The notes below the pieces were generated by a model. The model saw only the letters and a list, made by a program, of their open reading frames with translations. It was not told the DNA's origin and made no database searches. The position numbers and the translations under genes are program-made. A stretch of DNA of 64,000 nucleotides from Sclerodactyla briareus (Eukaryota > Echinodermata > Holothuroidea > Dendrochirotida > Sclerodactylidae): assembly GCA_026419785.1 (NCBI GenBank), contig JAODTK010000189.1, forward strand, positions 1 to 64,000, read 5' to 3'. How positions within the stretch are numbered: position 1 is the first letter of the stretch; every line of letters begins with the position of its first letter. Positions 13,790-25,900 of this stretch are shown here, in pieces.

Positions 13790-14170
13790 AACCACGTACT
13801 ATATGATTCCCAGTTCGGCTTCAGAGGAGGCATAGCACCAGCCAATGCCGCTTCTTGAGAAGTCCATTACATTCAGACTCTCCCTGATAACGGTCAGGAA
13901 TGGTCCGGGGTTAATATCCTCTTCATCTAAACAACTTTCGATACTGTTAACCATGGAATTTTACTTGAAAATCAGTACGGTATGGTATACGCGGAATGTT
14001 CTAGATATTGTTCGTAGTTATTTATCAATCAACAAAGCAAGTCATGTACTGTTGTAGATAAATTCCATTCTTCCTGTTATGGATGTCACCACGGGTGTAC
14101 CCCAGGGATCCGTCCTAGTCTATTATGTTTTCATGTAAATATGTCACTGATATATCCACGTTTGATTCCC
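13790..14170 (+). mobile_element. Second degenerate LINE reverse-transcriptase fragment
   Basis: A separate RT fragment directly after the first. SQFGFRGG appears near 13809, then FDTVNHGILLENQYGM near 13935 (the catalytic Asp strand, usually KAFDTVNH), then RSYLSIN near 14010 and TTGVPQGSVL near 14090. The spacing is that of a reverse transcriptase palm domain, but stops and shifts interrupt it. The catalytic YADD block is not visible downstream. It is probably a different subfamily from the 12.1-13.66 kb copy, because that copy carries its own GVPQGS segment. Confidence 0.8.
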
Positions 14171-15589
14171 TGAGATGACACGAGATGCTTTCGTCAATCT
14201 CAGAAATGAAGGGTGGCCTTTCACTCTGATGAGGCTCCACATGCCTGCCTGATCCTTTTCACTTTGACTGGTAAAGTCATTGTGAAACTCATAAAACATA
14301 TCGGGGATCTTTGCAAAATCATGTTAAGTATATTGAGATGCTTTACCGCTTTAGGGCATCACTTCCTTCTGACATAACCCACACAGTTATATTACTCACT
14401 CTTCTTCTTAAAAAAAAATGACGTATGGTGTGGGATCTATGGCATGACTAAATACTCTTCCCTCATAAAAAAAAAAAACATACAGTTGTAGCAGATCAGA
14501 ATCTGAAAACGATCTCGTCTCAGACATCGCCGTTTCCTAAAAATTACTTCACCACCAATTTGGCCTATTTCAAAAATTGGTTTTGGCTGACATAATATTT
14601 TCGAAAGGGTTGTTTTTCATTTATCGCTATTTCATGACGACCTACCCTCAACTTTCAGAGGCGTCATTAATTCTAGACATGATTCTAGCAGAAGCCTCCC
14701 TACATAATAGTTACTTCTGTTAGTGACCCATCGTTCAAATTAAGCAGATTGCTACTTAACTACTACAAAGGTGGAGAGATGTCCTAATGGAATCAGAAGT
14801 TTACATCCCTCTGCTTCATATTCAAACGTAAATTGACAGCTCATTATCTCGCCCTCAACCCCCATATTTGAGTGATGCAGTGCTCTTGCGCAGGTACTGA
14901 CCTGTACATTTATTTTCACTTTCTATTGAAGCCACTATGATTTTGTACCCATAAATCCAGGGGATTCCCTTGTTTTCCCTCTGTTTCATGTTATATAGTT
15001 CTGTGGCATGGGGCACTAGCTCGATAAACGTTCATCGTTTTTTCTAATTGACCGTCCAACATACATTTCTATGATTCAATTTATATGCGACGAAATATAT
15101 GACGGCATGAGTTTAATCTATATGACAATGCAAAAGAGAAAAGGTCGCTGACTCGCAAACCTAATAATCCTTCCCACCCACAGGCACCCATCACTGCCCT
15201 GGTGTCTGACTGAAAACTCCGACTGTATAGTGGACGTCATAACTAGGCGGTTTCGGTGGCAACAAATGTTGAATATCGAAAGACTATCGTTAGGACCTAG
15301 AGGACAGAAAATATACAAAAACGAAAAAAAAAAATAGAATAGTTGAACAAGAAACGGATGTCCCGGCATCTATGATGCGACGTACTCAATCTTGACAACA
15401 TGCGACACCATTTCAAATATAGTATAAGTAGTAGGGGAGTAGAACTGTGAAATGGAAACATACGGGTGTCCTAAAGAGTCCATTTATCCATCCAGCGGGT
15501 CGAGTTATCGCGTTCACAAGCAAGGCGTCAGATACACACAATCATGCCCACTCGCAACTCCCGTTCATAAATTGAAAATAAGTCAAACA
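14171..15589. other. No recognised gene
   Basis: AT-rich sequence with short poly-A/T runs. The minus-strand 83-codon frame at 15118-15369 has no recognised domain. Confidence 0.4.
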
Positions 15590-15911
15590 GTGATGATCCA
15601 ATACTTTGCGTTATTGTTGTTTTCCAGTGCAGGTATTAACTGGTGGGGTCTCATAAGCTATAAGAAATACTATGTCAGCGCCGTACTTTTGAATTGGTCA
15701 GGTACCGTGTAGACTTGATGGAACCAGTTGGGACTTTCACTCATATTAACAATAGTGTGATATCCCCGAATCGCGCCTACGAGATATTCAACTGCCCCAA
15801 TGGAGTGGCTGGGAGCACGATTAGTACAGTCAACAACGATACAAAGTGGACTCCAGTTTCCCTCCGATACATGGTGCCCTCACCAACCCCTGGATTCCTC
15901 GTGGTCTTGTA
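15590..15911 (+). CDS. Weak candidate exon(s), function unknown
   Basis: Two overlapping frames look more protein-like than their surroundings. One begins with a signal-peptide-like run, MIQYFALLLFSSAG, near 15593. The other is open from about 15664 to 15912 and carries EIFNCPNGV and NNDTKWTPVSLRYMVP before a GTAAGT donor-like site at 15908-15913. The CP-x-V ... W-T-P arrangement faintly recalls the first half of a HYR domain, but the typical second half is missing and a frameshift would be needed to join the signal-like run. It could equally be chance. Function is not assigned. Confidence 0.2.
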
Positions 15912-18900
15912 AGTATTCACTTCTGCTAGTTACCTAGTAAATACTAGCCCGACAGTCTGAAAGATAATAGGGCTTACATCACCACAGTAGTATGCTAATC
16001 AAGGGAAAAGGGGATCAACCAACAGTTAGAGTAACATTAGCTAGAGTAACCATTGAGCAAAATTGTATAAGAAGGGAATAGAGCGGCATAACTTCAGAAT
16101 ATTCCCAACGAGGACGGTGGCAAAATGGTGACAAGTGCCAAAAATGCGGTGATATGTTCTCTGGTTAAATCTTCTGTGTCAGCATCTGATATTAACTTTC
16201 CACCCAGCTCACTTCATGTGTGGTAACATTCCCGCCTCATCATATTTACTACCGGAAATCGGAAAAGCCCGGGAAAGTTGTGTGCCTCTCCCTCCTCAAA
16301 GAGGGGGGTATGAAACAATATGGATTTGTCCATAGTTATTTTCCAATCATCGGAAAAGTACAAGTTAGCACCAGATCGCATCTGAGGCTCTCAATTATTG
16401 AAAACTCCTGAAAAAATTTTTTCAACTTGACGTCAAGCAAATGTCGCAGTCGCTTTTTGTCAGTGTTTTGCTTCTATAGACGTCTATGCCTTGTCAACGA
16501 AGAGTAATTTCTACCAAAATGCAGTATTTCACAACCCATGCCAGGCCCTTGAATAGGTGCTATTCTCTGCTCGGCAACTGCCCATATCATAAAACAAGAA
16601 CGTAAATATGTGAAGCAGTTTCTTGCTATTTCTGCCAGTATATCCAACTTCTGTGACAGGCGGAATTTCAAGAATCACCTGAAAATCTGAAATTATTCTC
16701 AGCCGAATAATGGACCCGTACCACACAATAACACGTCTGAACGGCTGTCGTGTTGAGTTTTCAAGTACAGGACCCCTTCGTTGATCACTTGCAAATTAAT
16801 ACCTTGTGCCAATAATCCCTACTTTCCCGAAATTGTTGGGGTTTTCTTTGCTCATGATGGAAATGAGCATTATATGTATTATTCAAAGCTTGTTCCACTC
16901 CAGGATTGAAAAACAAATTTTGACAAAAATTAATGACTGTCAATGTCAAAAACCAAGCCCTATATTGAATGGGCGCCTGTAAAACGTACATCCCTAGTGT
17001 CATCCTCTGATCATCCGAAATTGATTTATTTTCTATAGTTTAGTGTATACCTTTTGTACAATGAATGACACAGTGGTGAATACCACTAATTGCACTTCCA
17101 TTCTGCTGATCAGTTACTCCCGTCCATTATTTAAGACAAATGAACCAACAGATAGCTCTGTAGATATGGGCGAATTCTCCCAACTCCCAACCCATAAAAT
17201 TCTAGTATTGTGGCACTGGTAAATCATGAACTTGAATAAGTATTAGTATTCAGACGAGTTATACCTACTGATGGTAAATCATGAATATGTTTAGTATGCA
17301 GAAATTTATATCTACTGACTGAATGGAGATAGAGGTAAATGAGAATACTCCAAAACAGCACCAAGGCGGCCTGAAACTGCTGAGATGGGACTCTTGAAGT
17401 TCAAATAATTAGAATGAGGGTAAAATGTGATCGACGCAGACATGTTGTAGGAAAAGTTTCGCCGTAATGCTTGATCGACTGTCATTCGGTGGTTTTAATG
17501 GCATTAGCTGGGGATTACAGGGTCCTAACCAAAGAAACCAAGTCCTTAAAAAAGTGAGGAAATTCACAGTTGCCAACTTAATCTGACATAATGTTGACAC
17601 ATTTTGCAACCGACAGAAACATTATTATGACGCATGAGAGGATCACGCACCTGACAGGGGGGGGGGGGGGACCAGGATTTGCATGTGGTGAAAGGGGGTG
17701 GGAGAGGAGCCCGACGTGCAGATCTTCCCCTTCTTATTTTCCCCTCCCAAGATTTCTATATGAGAAATTACTCGAATCTTTCATTGTAAGCTTCCGCCAC
17801 GTCGAGGATGTATGCTCACCCTCAAAACTCAGCAAGGTAAGTGTACGAGAAGGTGCTGGGTAAAAATGAAAAGTTTTGCTCACCAATTGCCTCGGGTATG
17901 AGAAGTGGTGTGGCTATACCACTGATGACCGAATGAATCAATCAACTTTGCAAGGGACTTATAGTGAGGAGCGTAAGTAAATTCGTGTATAGCTAAATGA
18001 ATCAGTTCTTGTCTGGGCATGTGATAAAGAAAACAATAACGGTAGCGGCGTTGCGTTCGTTGGATATCGTGATGACAAGGGGTGTCACATGAATACACAC
18101 ACATATACAAACCCAACACCCTACAAAACCACACACATGGGCGCAACGGACACGACTGGGCATAATTCCCTTTTGCCTTCGGCAATGGATAAAAAGGAAC
18201 CGGAAACTGTTGACCTGTTTCGGCTAATGTCTATTGATCTTGATAACAGTTGCCGAAAGTACCTGTTCCATACGGATAACTCTTACGATCTGTCTTCATC
18301 TAGTAATCTCCATTACGAATTCCAGGTTTCCTTGACGATATTCCATTTGGCAAGAATTTTACCGATGCGATGCATTATGAGTTTATGTGGTTATTTTTTA
18401 CCGCGAAAGAGAAATGCACCTGCGGCCTTCAAGCATTGGAAACAATCCTACAATAGAAGGAGTACACCACACCCCTCAGACCATTCCCACAGGACGGCGA
18501 TTCCAAAAATCCCCAGAGCGCCACCGTATCTATCATTGTGACGATATACCATCTCGCCAGTTGCTGCAATGGGCGACGATGGCTTTTTAATACAGATTGT
18601 ATGTTCAAATTCACTCAAAATTGTGCGCATTCGTTCAACTTGTTTGGCCAACGTTTAGTGAAAGAAATACACAAGTTGTAAATGCTGAAAAATTCTTCAC
18701 AAGGTGGAAAGGCGCAAGCTTTTACGCCTTTACGTGTATAAGGAAACAGATCACCTGAAACGAACATTTCCTAAAATTACTATGAATATGGATTTGTGGG
18801 GAAACGTATTTTCCGCATACGATTTAAACAATCGGGACCATGTTGTCATTATGAGGCACTCACATATAAAAGTGTAATCATACAGGTGGGAACAAGTTAT

Positions 18901-18939
18901 CACGTTTACCAGCCAAAATGGCCCAACATTTTCTTAACC
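15912..18939. other. No recognised gene; short repeats
   Basis: The region contains a homopolymer G run near 17658-17669 and an open frame of 150 codons at 18089-18541 (+). The frame starts in a CA-rich repeat and resembles nothing I know. It is the longest frame in the window but has no supporting splice or homology evidence. Confidence 0.4.
17217..17325. repeat. Two-copy ~56-bp tandem repeat
   Basis: GGTAAATCATGAA recurs at about 17217 and 17273, followed in both cases by TAGTAT(T/G)CAGA and TATA(C/T)CTACTGA words. Confidence 0.5.
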
Positions 18940-19770
18940 AAAAATGAGAACGCTAACCTAATTTCAACCTAATCGGACCAAGCGGGTTCCCACACTTTCA
19001 AACCGCTATGCCTCAGTTTGATCATCGGCCTGACCCCCAAAACAATAGGGATCATATACCTCCTTATGGTGAAGCCACATACCACGTATGAGCCTCATCC
19101 CTCTAGATGAGGTCAATTTTTTTATCGTGATCATCGAGCCAGGCGTCAAATACCCACCCAAAGACTGACGTGGACGCATAGATCATCGAGTGATATGGAT
19201 AGAAATCATTCGCCCAATAAGTGGGGCAAAGTTATGATGCAGATACTAATAAGTAGCATTTTAATCGACCATGCAGAGTAAATAATCTCCATCATTTTGG
19301 GGGGAGGTCCATGGTCATCTAGAATCTAGGGGTCAAGTTAGCTTGTTTACAAACATATTTGACTGTACCACTGAACATGTAGATGACTAATACTTCTAGT
19401 GTGGGTTAGCCATACGGATTAGATTATTCTAATTGTTCAGGCGGCAGATCCAGTGTCACCTAAGCTTCATACTTGACAAATAGTTTGACCATGTAGATTA
19501 AATGATCCCTATTGTTTCTCAGTGAGGTCCGAGGTCAACATAGGTCAGACCTGAGAATAATGAAAACCGATAACCTTTCAACGAGCGTCATACCTGGCAT
19601 ATTAGGTCTGCCGAAGTTCGCCAATGCTAATTGGATCAGACCAATGTCATATAAGGTCACAGGTGTCCCGTATTAAACCTCGTAATGTGATAACGATCAG
19701 TTGCCATATGTAGTGCCTGATCCCTATAGTTATATGGTCGTGTCAAGGTCACATGAGATGAAGGATAAAA
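18940..19770. repeat. Degenerate GACC-type tandem repeat block
   Basis: Bases 18945-19190 resemble the start of the 52.7-54.6 kb repeat array (CTAATCGGACCAAGCG, CCCCCAAAACAATAGGGAT, ACGTATGAGCCTCATCC). From about 19260 to 19770 diverged ~200-bp units follow, each with a GACCATGTAGA-TAAAT-ATC-CTATTGTTT-like word and paired GAGGTC/AGGTCA words. No coding potential. Confidence 0.55.
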
Positions 19771-21132
19771 CCACACTTCTTAATTGTGTGTAAAAGGTAT
19801 ACGAAGAGAACGTCTTCCAGGACTATCACTAAGCAGTGGGGATGTGTTCATACAAATGTAAAACAATATTTTATGCTTCGAAGTCAGAGACAACCATTTA
19901 GGCAAGCAGGAATCACTATGTGTGTCGATTCTTTTTTCTTGTGCTTCCTTCATCATCAGCTGCACAATTGTTCAAAATGAGGACGTTTACTACGAACGCC
20001 ATTAATCGTGTCCGGTCATGGACTTGAGAAACTGTAAGTTTGAACACTCGGTCAACGTGGGGTGCGATTAGAGTTCAATGAGAACCTGCATTATTGTGTA
20101 AAAATGATGACCTACCCGGGCTGCTCTATAACCTGAAGAATGTGAAACAAGAATGTTCATCTGATATGTCTGCCTTACTCTCAAGTGTATTACAACCGCT
20201 GCACTCCTACCCTCCATAACCTACTCCTGCGCGTATCAGGGTAAACCGTTGGTTGGTTGAAGGTGCCGTTCCCGGTGTCGTTTATCACAGAGTTATCACT
20301 ATAGAAGGGGTAACGTGAATGAGTTCTGTGTTTTTATGTGAGTTTGTAGCCTACAGCTACTATGTCTGATAACATCGAGTGAAATGAACAACCATTCCTC
20401 GGTCCTGACCATAAAGCGGAAGTGGACAAAATACCTATATATATAACTAAGTGTTTTCACTTTTATTCTTTGATAGGAACTTGTAGTCATCTTATCTGGC
20501 TAATAACGCTTAAGGGACTTGAAGAGCCTGTGGTTATCACTGTTTAGCGTTAAATTCCCCCGAACCACATCATGCGAGTCAATAGGCCATACCCATAAAT
20601 TTTACTGTCCGAACTGCCCCAAATTTGTCAAGCCAAACTGAAAGGTCTTGAAGACCACTAAAGTCCACTGAATTGCATATATTCCTTGGACAGAGCGGAC
20701 ATCGCTCTCATAACCCACAATGGGCCATTGATTTGCCATTGTCCCGGCCCACGCGAGAGGCTAAGCGTCCACTATATTAGATGAGTCGTTAGTAACATTG
20801 ACCCTCCGAAATTTCGGGCCCAGTTTTTCCCACGGCTCTCACAGAAAATATTTGGCTCTCAACTGATCATTACCCCAAAACCCATCTACTACCCACGCAT
20901 GCACTGATGCCTATTAGGCTATATTATATAATATTCGGCCTAGAACCTGTAAAGAGAAATGATCCACAAAATGAAAAACTGGTTCTCAGGCCAGAGTGCA
21001 CGTACACCGAGTTGGTCCTTTTCATGACCAGAAAATGCCAGGAGTTTTGAATAATTCGCGCTACCGGTGGTGGTGTTTCAGTGACAATCCTCAAGAAAGT
21101 TGATGGATAAACCTCCCCCTTTTCTATTGCAG
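19771..21132. other. No recognised gene (upstream of HYR exon)
   Basis: Low-information sequence. A 73-codon minus-strand frame at 20924-21145 overlaps the acceptor region of the HYR exon and looks protein-like, but it carries no motif I recognise. It is more likely a shadow of the + strand gene. Confidence 0.35.
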
Positions 21133-21354
21133 TTGGTACATCCAATGGTGTCGGTTCGTGTCCTAACAGGGTATCTGTACTGCAGAGCGTGTTCTGCTAC
21201 CATATACCATTCCAGAATGTAAAAATCAATCTAATACTAATCGTATACGCAGAATGCGTCCCGGCGGCTGGAGATGCAGTTCCAACTCCCTTTACTTCAA
21301 TACATTGCAGCTGTGAATTCTCGGATGGTACACAGCTCACAATATTTTGTTCGG
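21133..21354 (+). CDS. HYR (hyalin repeat)-like exon, isolated
   Basis: A 222-bp exon of 74 codons' worth, open throughout in one frame. The acceptor is good (pyrimidine tract CCTCCCCCTTTTCTATTGCAG ending at 21132) and the donor is strong (G/GTGAGT at 21354-21360). Both splice sites are phase 1, as in the HYR exons at 41-42.7 kb. The second half, ECVPAAGDAVPTPFTSIHCS, aligns with TCVPGPGSNFPEGTTTITCT of those exons: shared CVP, a Gly, a Pro, T-x-I-x-C-x-C. An earlier GSCPN matches the family's N-terminal CP. HYR domains are ~80-residue Ig-like folds used for extracellular adhesion in hyalin and related proteins. This one is slightly short, ending just past the last Cys without the usual F-x-V-x-V strand. 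The rest of its gene was not found nearby. Confidence 0.65.
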
Positions 21355-21459
21355 GTGAGTCAAGCGATTGATTTCCCCCTTTTTTTGTGTCGCTATCTGC
21401 ACTATAAAGTTCAATGGTATGCCCGGAATTAATCACAACCAATCATCTTTTATATTCGC

Positions 21460-21745
21460 ATTTCATCACTATATATTCGAAGATATCCACTTATATCCAA
21501 TATATGCACTTTTATATTCAACATAGACTGTATTAATCGCATATAGCTACTAATAGTTCGATACAATCCACGTAAATATTAGAAATAGATGCACCTATAA
21601 CATTCGAATAATCCACTTAATTAAATCGATTATATCCACCTATATATTCGAATATATACACGTAGTAATATCACCAATCATAGCAGCGGAATACATGTAC
21701 GTATCAATCGGATGTATCCACGTATATATTCGAATATATCCACGG
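21460..21745. repeat. Minisatellite of TATATTCGAATATAT / TCCACG words
   Basis: Degenerate ~30-bp units of ATATATTCGAATATATCCAC type, each centred on the palindrome TATTCGAATA. The same words recur at the start of each 830-bp unit at 25.9-28.4 kb, in the opposite orientation (GTGGATATATTCGAATATA), so the two regions share a repeat source. Confidence 0.7.
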
Positions 21746-21819
21746 TTAACTCAAACCATCACAACAGACCAATGTCACACAGTGACGATCTACTATGCAA
21801 ATATGCAAGTATTAAAGGT

Positions 21820-22145
21820 GTTGATGCAGGGTCCCCATTTAGTGTTGTTTTTATTGCCGATGATCAGCTAGGCAAGAGAAGTTGTTGTTGTGAGTGGGTT
21901 GCGTTGGGTCCACCATATCGAGTGTTGCTCTGGTGGGTTTGGGGGTGCAGGAAATCGATGTTGTTGTTGAGAGGCGGCGATTGGTCTCATCTATGGTGTT
22001 GCGCTCAAGCGAGTTTGCGTAAATTAATAATGTATCATGGGGTTGGCGATGGTCAATCTATTGTTGCTCTGGGGCTGGGTGTGCACTGGCAGAAATTGGG
22101 TTGTTTGTAGAAGCCTGGGGTAGCGTCGCGTACCATCTAGTGTTG
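21820..22145 (-). repeat. Dispersed minisatellite, AGAGCAACACTAGATGGTGA family
   Basis: On the minus strand, ~80-bp units read GAGCAACACTAGATGGT, then a C-rich part, then CAACAACAATTTCCTGCACCCCC. About four diverged copies are present. Related copies on the + strand lie at 23.42-23.60 and 25.06-25.30 kb. The 132-codon + frame at 21712-22110 is created by the repeat. Confidence 0.6.
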
Positions 22146-22164
22146 CTCCATGTAAATTCTGAAC

Positions 22165-22612
22165 AACCCAGCAAACATGAAACGTTTTCGAAACATGGTT
22201 CCCTATATGTTTTTTTTTTTTAAACGTTTTTTTTGTTTGAGTACCAGGAATGTTACGGAAACGTTCCATACCATTCCAAAAATGTTTTTAAGGGGAAATA
22301 TTCTAGAAACATTTCAATTTCACTTCCAAATTTAAGAGTTTACAGCCAACCTAGGAACAAATGATAATATAATATACTACGACAACTCTAACATAACTTA
22401 AATCCGGTTTGACGCAAAATCTTTTGCACCAAACCTTTTAAACACATTCAGAATTGTGGAAATGTTTTCAAAACGTTTCTTCAACACGTTCTTTGAACGT
22501 TCTGGAACCCATTCTCCTAACCTTCTTGTTAGCTCAACAAAAAACGTTTTCGAACAATCAGCGAAACATGTTTAAAATGTTTTAAAAACGCTTTTGTTGT
22601 GTTTGTAGGGAA
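22165..22612. repeat. AACGTTTT-rich inverted-repeat element
   Basis: Numerous copies of AACGTTTT/AAAACGTT and ATGTTTT words, symmetrical on both strands. The left edge is AACCCAGCAAACATGAAACG (22167-22186) and the right edge AAAACGCTTTTGTTGTGTTTG (22586-22606), which are diverged reverse complements. It has the look of a non-autonomous palindromic element of a type widespread in marine animal genomes. Confidence 0.6.
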
Positions 22613-23145
22613 ACTGGTAGTCGGTCGCATCTCCCTACAGGTTATTACGCCCCGCCATATACAGAATCATGGCACCGCCAACTGGGACCAGTAACCAAGG
22701 TAAAAACGCAGTTCAAGTCCTGACATGGCTGAACCGTAGACTTTGCAATACCCTTACCGATTGCATTCACACTACTGGCATTGTTTCCACCTAATCACTA
22801 AATCGAATCCCTAACACGAATAGTGTAGCTACACTACAGTGGAGAAGAAGGTAGCCTACACTAGAATTGATACATTAGGTTGGCCCAGCCTGTAGGCTAG
22901 GCTAAGCTTACGTGTACGTTCAAGCCTAGGCCTAACTATAGCTAGTACAGACGTTTCAAACCACACCTCGCTTCAAAAGTTCAGTATAAGGGACCCTTAT
23001 TCTGAGACAAATTACAAAAAAATGCAAATGAGCTTGTCTCTCATAACCAATTGTAGTTTACGGTGAGAACTTACAAGACTACTACTTTGTGATGGATTCA
23101 AATGAATGATTTATTCTTGAATTTTCAGATTTGAGCATGTCCCTA

Positions 23146-23330
23146 AGAGTAAGAGTGTGAATGCGTTCAAGAAGAGCCTTAATTATTTTTCAAGAATCGT
23201 GGGCGAATTCTTTATTCATCTCTTGGGATGTTGTGGTTACAGGGTCTTTCATGAGGATTTTGTCCTTCATGACCCCATTTCAATATCGTCCATGTCGGCA
23301 TTCACACCCTCGTATCTGGGCGAACCGAAG
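23146..23330 (+). mobile_element. LINE 3'-end fragment
   Basis: The frame SVNAFKKSLNYFSRIVGEFF followed by HLLGCCGYRVFHEDFVL matches, in protein and DNA, the C-terminal end of the reverse transcriptase at 13.50-13.63 kb (NSFKNSLDYFSRLVGG; shared TCTCTTGGGATGTTGTGG). It is a heavily 5'-truncated insertion of the same LINE family, including the normal C-terminal F-K-x-x-L-x-x-F signature of LINE RTs. Confidence 0.75.
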
Positions 23331-23419
23331 CTTCTAAGTCAAGAATTAATAAAGTGGTTTTGGTGGAATGATCCGGACCCAAATTCATGAATCCAAATTC
23401 TTGGCTTTCAGGATGCCAG

Positions 23420-23598
23420 AACAACTTTTCAATTTTCGGCACATTCGACCATAGAGCAACACTAATGGTGATCCAGCGCCACCCTTACTCTTTCACTACA
23501 ACAATAAATTTCCTTCACACGTGGTACCCCAGAGCAAAACTAGAAGATGACCCAGTCCCAGCCCACCCTTACCACTGCTTACAACAACGAGACTGTGC
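23420..23598 (+). repeat. Dispersed minisatellite copies (+ strand)
   Basis: Two diverged units of AGAGCAACACTAATGGTGAT ... CTACAACAATAAATTTCCTTC ... GTACCCCAGAGCAAAACTAG type, the same family as 21.82-22.15 kb (minus) and 25.06-25.30 kb (plus). Confidence 0.6.
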
Positions 23599-24066
23599 GG
23601 GCGGGCAAACCGCCCACGTGGATCATCCACGCATTTGCATAATCAGTGATCATGATGTCAGGTGTATTTGACAACAATGGGCCGGTATTATGTTCTGAAG
23701 TTGTGGTGGCCACAAAAAGAGTACAAACAACATTTGACCTCAGAAGGTCATACCCAAATGAAGCACACACTCACCAAGTTTTGTTAACATCTGACAGTTC
23801 GAAAAATCGCCTAAATTATGCAAATTTGATCTCTGGTGACCTCATAATGACCTTGAAATTACCTTTACCTTCGTCATGACCAACAATAATCCCAATTCAA
23901 CAAGTTCGTTCCAATCCAACACTTGAAATGACTTTCACTTCATTCAGGAGTAACAAATCCCGTATATCCACCAAGGTTCGTTCAAATCCGACAAACTTCG
24001 AAAATTTGCATGAATTACGCAAATTACTGGCCCAGCAGTTCAGAGATGCCCACTTACTCTTCTGAG
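23596..24066 (+). mobile_element. Truncated copy of hairpin-headed repeat element
   Basis: It opens with a hairpin GGGCGGGCAAACCGCCC at 23599-23615, the same head as GGCGGGTAAACCGCC at 51991 and GCGGGTAAACCGC at 48579. ~115-bp internal units follow: CACCAAGTTTTGTTAACATC, CGAAAAATCGCCTAAATTATGC, TTTGATCTCTGGTGACCTCATAATG. The segment AAATTACTGGCCCAGCAGTT ... GAGATGCCCACTT matches 52484-52520. It lacks the GC-rich block and 3' hairpin of the fuller copies. Confidence 0.6.
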
Positions 24067-25060
24067 ATTTCACAAATTTCTGGCAAATCACTAAATGAAG
24101 GATATGGACACCAGATAATATACGTAGGAATTAAATAGGAAACATACGTAGAAAGTAAATACAGTGAATGATTAAACATATTGAATTTCACATTCACTCG
24201 TTGTGATGCCTTGTGTAGACAAGGAAATTGCTCTATGCAAATATTAGCATGAAGAATCTTCGGTACACCGAGAGGCCTATGGTCGGACGAATTCGTTTGC
24301 AACAGCCGTTATCCCCGGCAATTTAACGCCATTGCTTTGGAAAAAGGAGAAGTATCTTGTGGTTCAGGGTCTTTTGAGATAGTCAACATTGTATACGGTA
24401 ACTCTCCATTCTACGAAGGTTACGCTTGAGGCGTTAGTGGCAGGTGTAACTAAAAACAACTTAGTATGCGAATGGGATATCTCAGGGCGAAACGTTTCCT
24501 CCATGACAGCGATAGAAGACCTAGGTGTGTTTGAAGCGTTACGTGGTCAACCGCAACGGCTCGATTAGAATTGCTTTGAAATGTGGGTCTGAATCGCCGT
24601 CATTAGGTGAGTAACATTTGGGACTTCTTGTGGATTGCCCAATTTCTCTGTTTGTTTATCACTTACATATATGTGCTCGTAGGATTCTTGTTCTTCACAG
24701 TAGTTGATCTTGTCTGAGATCACTTGGCCTTTTCCATCTAGGAGACCAATGACGTTTATTACTGTTTACCAGGGTGTAGCTACTTGTGGGTTTTTTCATA
24801 CTCTTGTTCTCTTCAATTGTGGATTCGATAATCTTCGTATGGTAACTAAGTATGTATTCACGTAGTTTCTTCCTTATTGTCGACAAATGTCTTTACACGC
24901 GACGTTGGTATATTTGGATTTCGAACATTCAGCACAAAAGTCTCTAGCCCCAACGAGAGCCGAATACGAAACATGTCGGCCATATCGGCAATCACTCCCA
25001 ATACTGCAACCCTCCAGGCAAAGCAAAGTTCATTGCGTCGAATACTCGGACCTCGGGATG
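24067..25060. other. No recognised gene
   Basis: Frames of 60-82 codons occur on both strands. None has a domain or splice context that I can support. Confidence 0.4.
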
Positions 25061-25300
25061 CCTCCCAGAACAATTAATTCTCCAACCCCCATGCATAAAG
25101 CAGCACTGGGTTGTGATCTAGCGCCAGTCCTCTCAACTACAACAATAAATTTCTCCACAGCCGGCCTGAGATTAACACCGAGCGCTGACCTCCCCAGCAC
25201 CCCCTCCCCCCCCCCCCCTCTTCTACACTACAACAATTCATTTCCTGCACACCCGGTCCCAAAGAGCAACACTAGATGGTGACCCAACTTCTTCCTCCCT
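25061..25300 (+). repeat. Dispersed minisatellite copies with C-rich spacer
   Basis: ~90-bp units with CTACAACAATAAATTTCTCC, CACACCCGGTCCCAAAGAGC and CAACACTAGATGGTGACCC, separated by a run of C at about 25206-25218. Same family as at 21.82 and 23.42 kb. The 131-codon frame spanning it is repeat-derived. Confidence 0.6.
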
Positions 25301-25900
25301 CTTCCCTCCCCTCACTTCATCCAGTTTATATTCGAGGTGCCCCAATGCAGCGAAATGTGTAGAACCATTTTGCGGGAATTTCATGATGGTTTCGGAACCT
25401 ACGAATGCTACAAACAAACTAGGGGTTCACACCCGCATTAGAATTTTAAGTTATGTTCTTCCTGTTTATAAATTTTCAGTTTACTTCAAGTTATCCACCG
25501 TCATTTTTAACTTCTAAAGAGGCATTCTTAGTTGAATTACTGTGTAGCAAATATCCATATTTTATTCCATTCATTCCATTATACCTCGAGCATCTCTATC
25601 CGATCTTTCAGGTTCACACCGCAGTGAAAAGATAAACATCTCTGCTCTGATGTCATGAAACTCGTACAAGTTTCGAATATCGTTCTCTCCTCGTTATTCC
25701 AGCGTTGGAGGGAAGAAGCATATTATTTACTTGTGTGAACACTGTCGGTATAGGAAGTGAATTAACGTGCACTTCAGACAGAATATAGACTGTCCTCCTA
25801 ATTAAAACGTTTCTGAACCACATGGTATTTTTGTTAAGGTATGATAAACTAGTGAGAAAAGAATGCAGTTTATAAAATTGTAGTCAGCTAAATTTTCTGT
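25301..25900. other. No recognised gene
   Basis: Unique sequence between repeats. Frames are short. Nothing assignable. Confidence 0.4.

Noticed and set aside
18089..18541. Longest open frame (150 codons, +)
   Set aside because: Begins in a CA-rich repeat, has no domain or family resemblance and no splice support; expected by chance in 64 kb.
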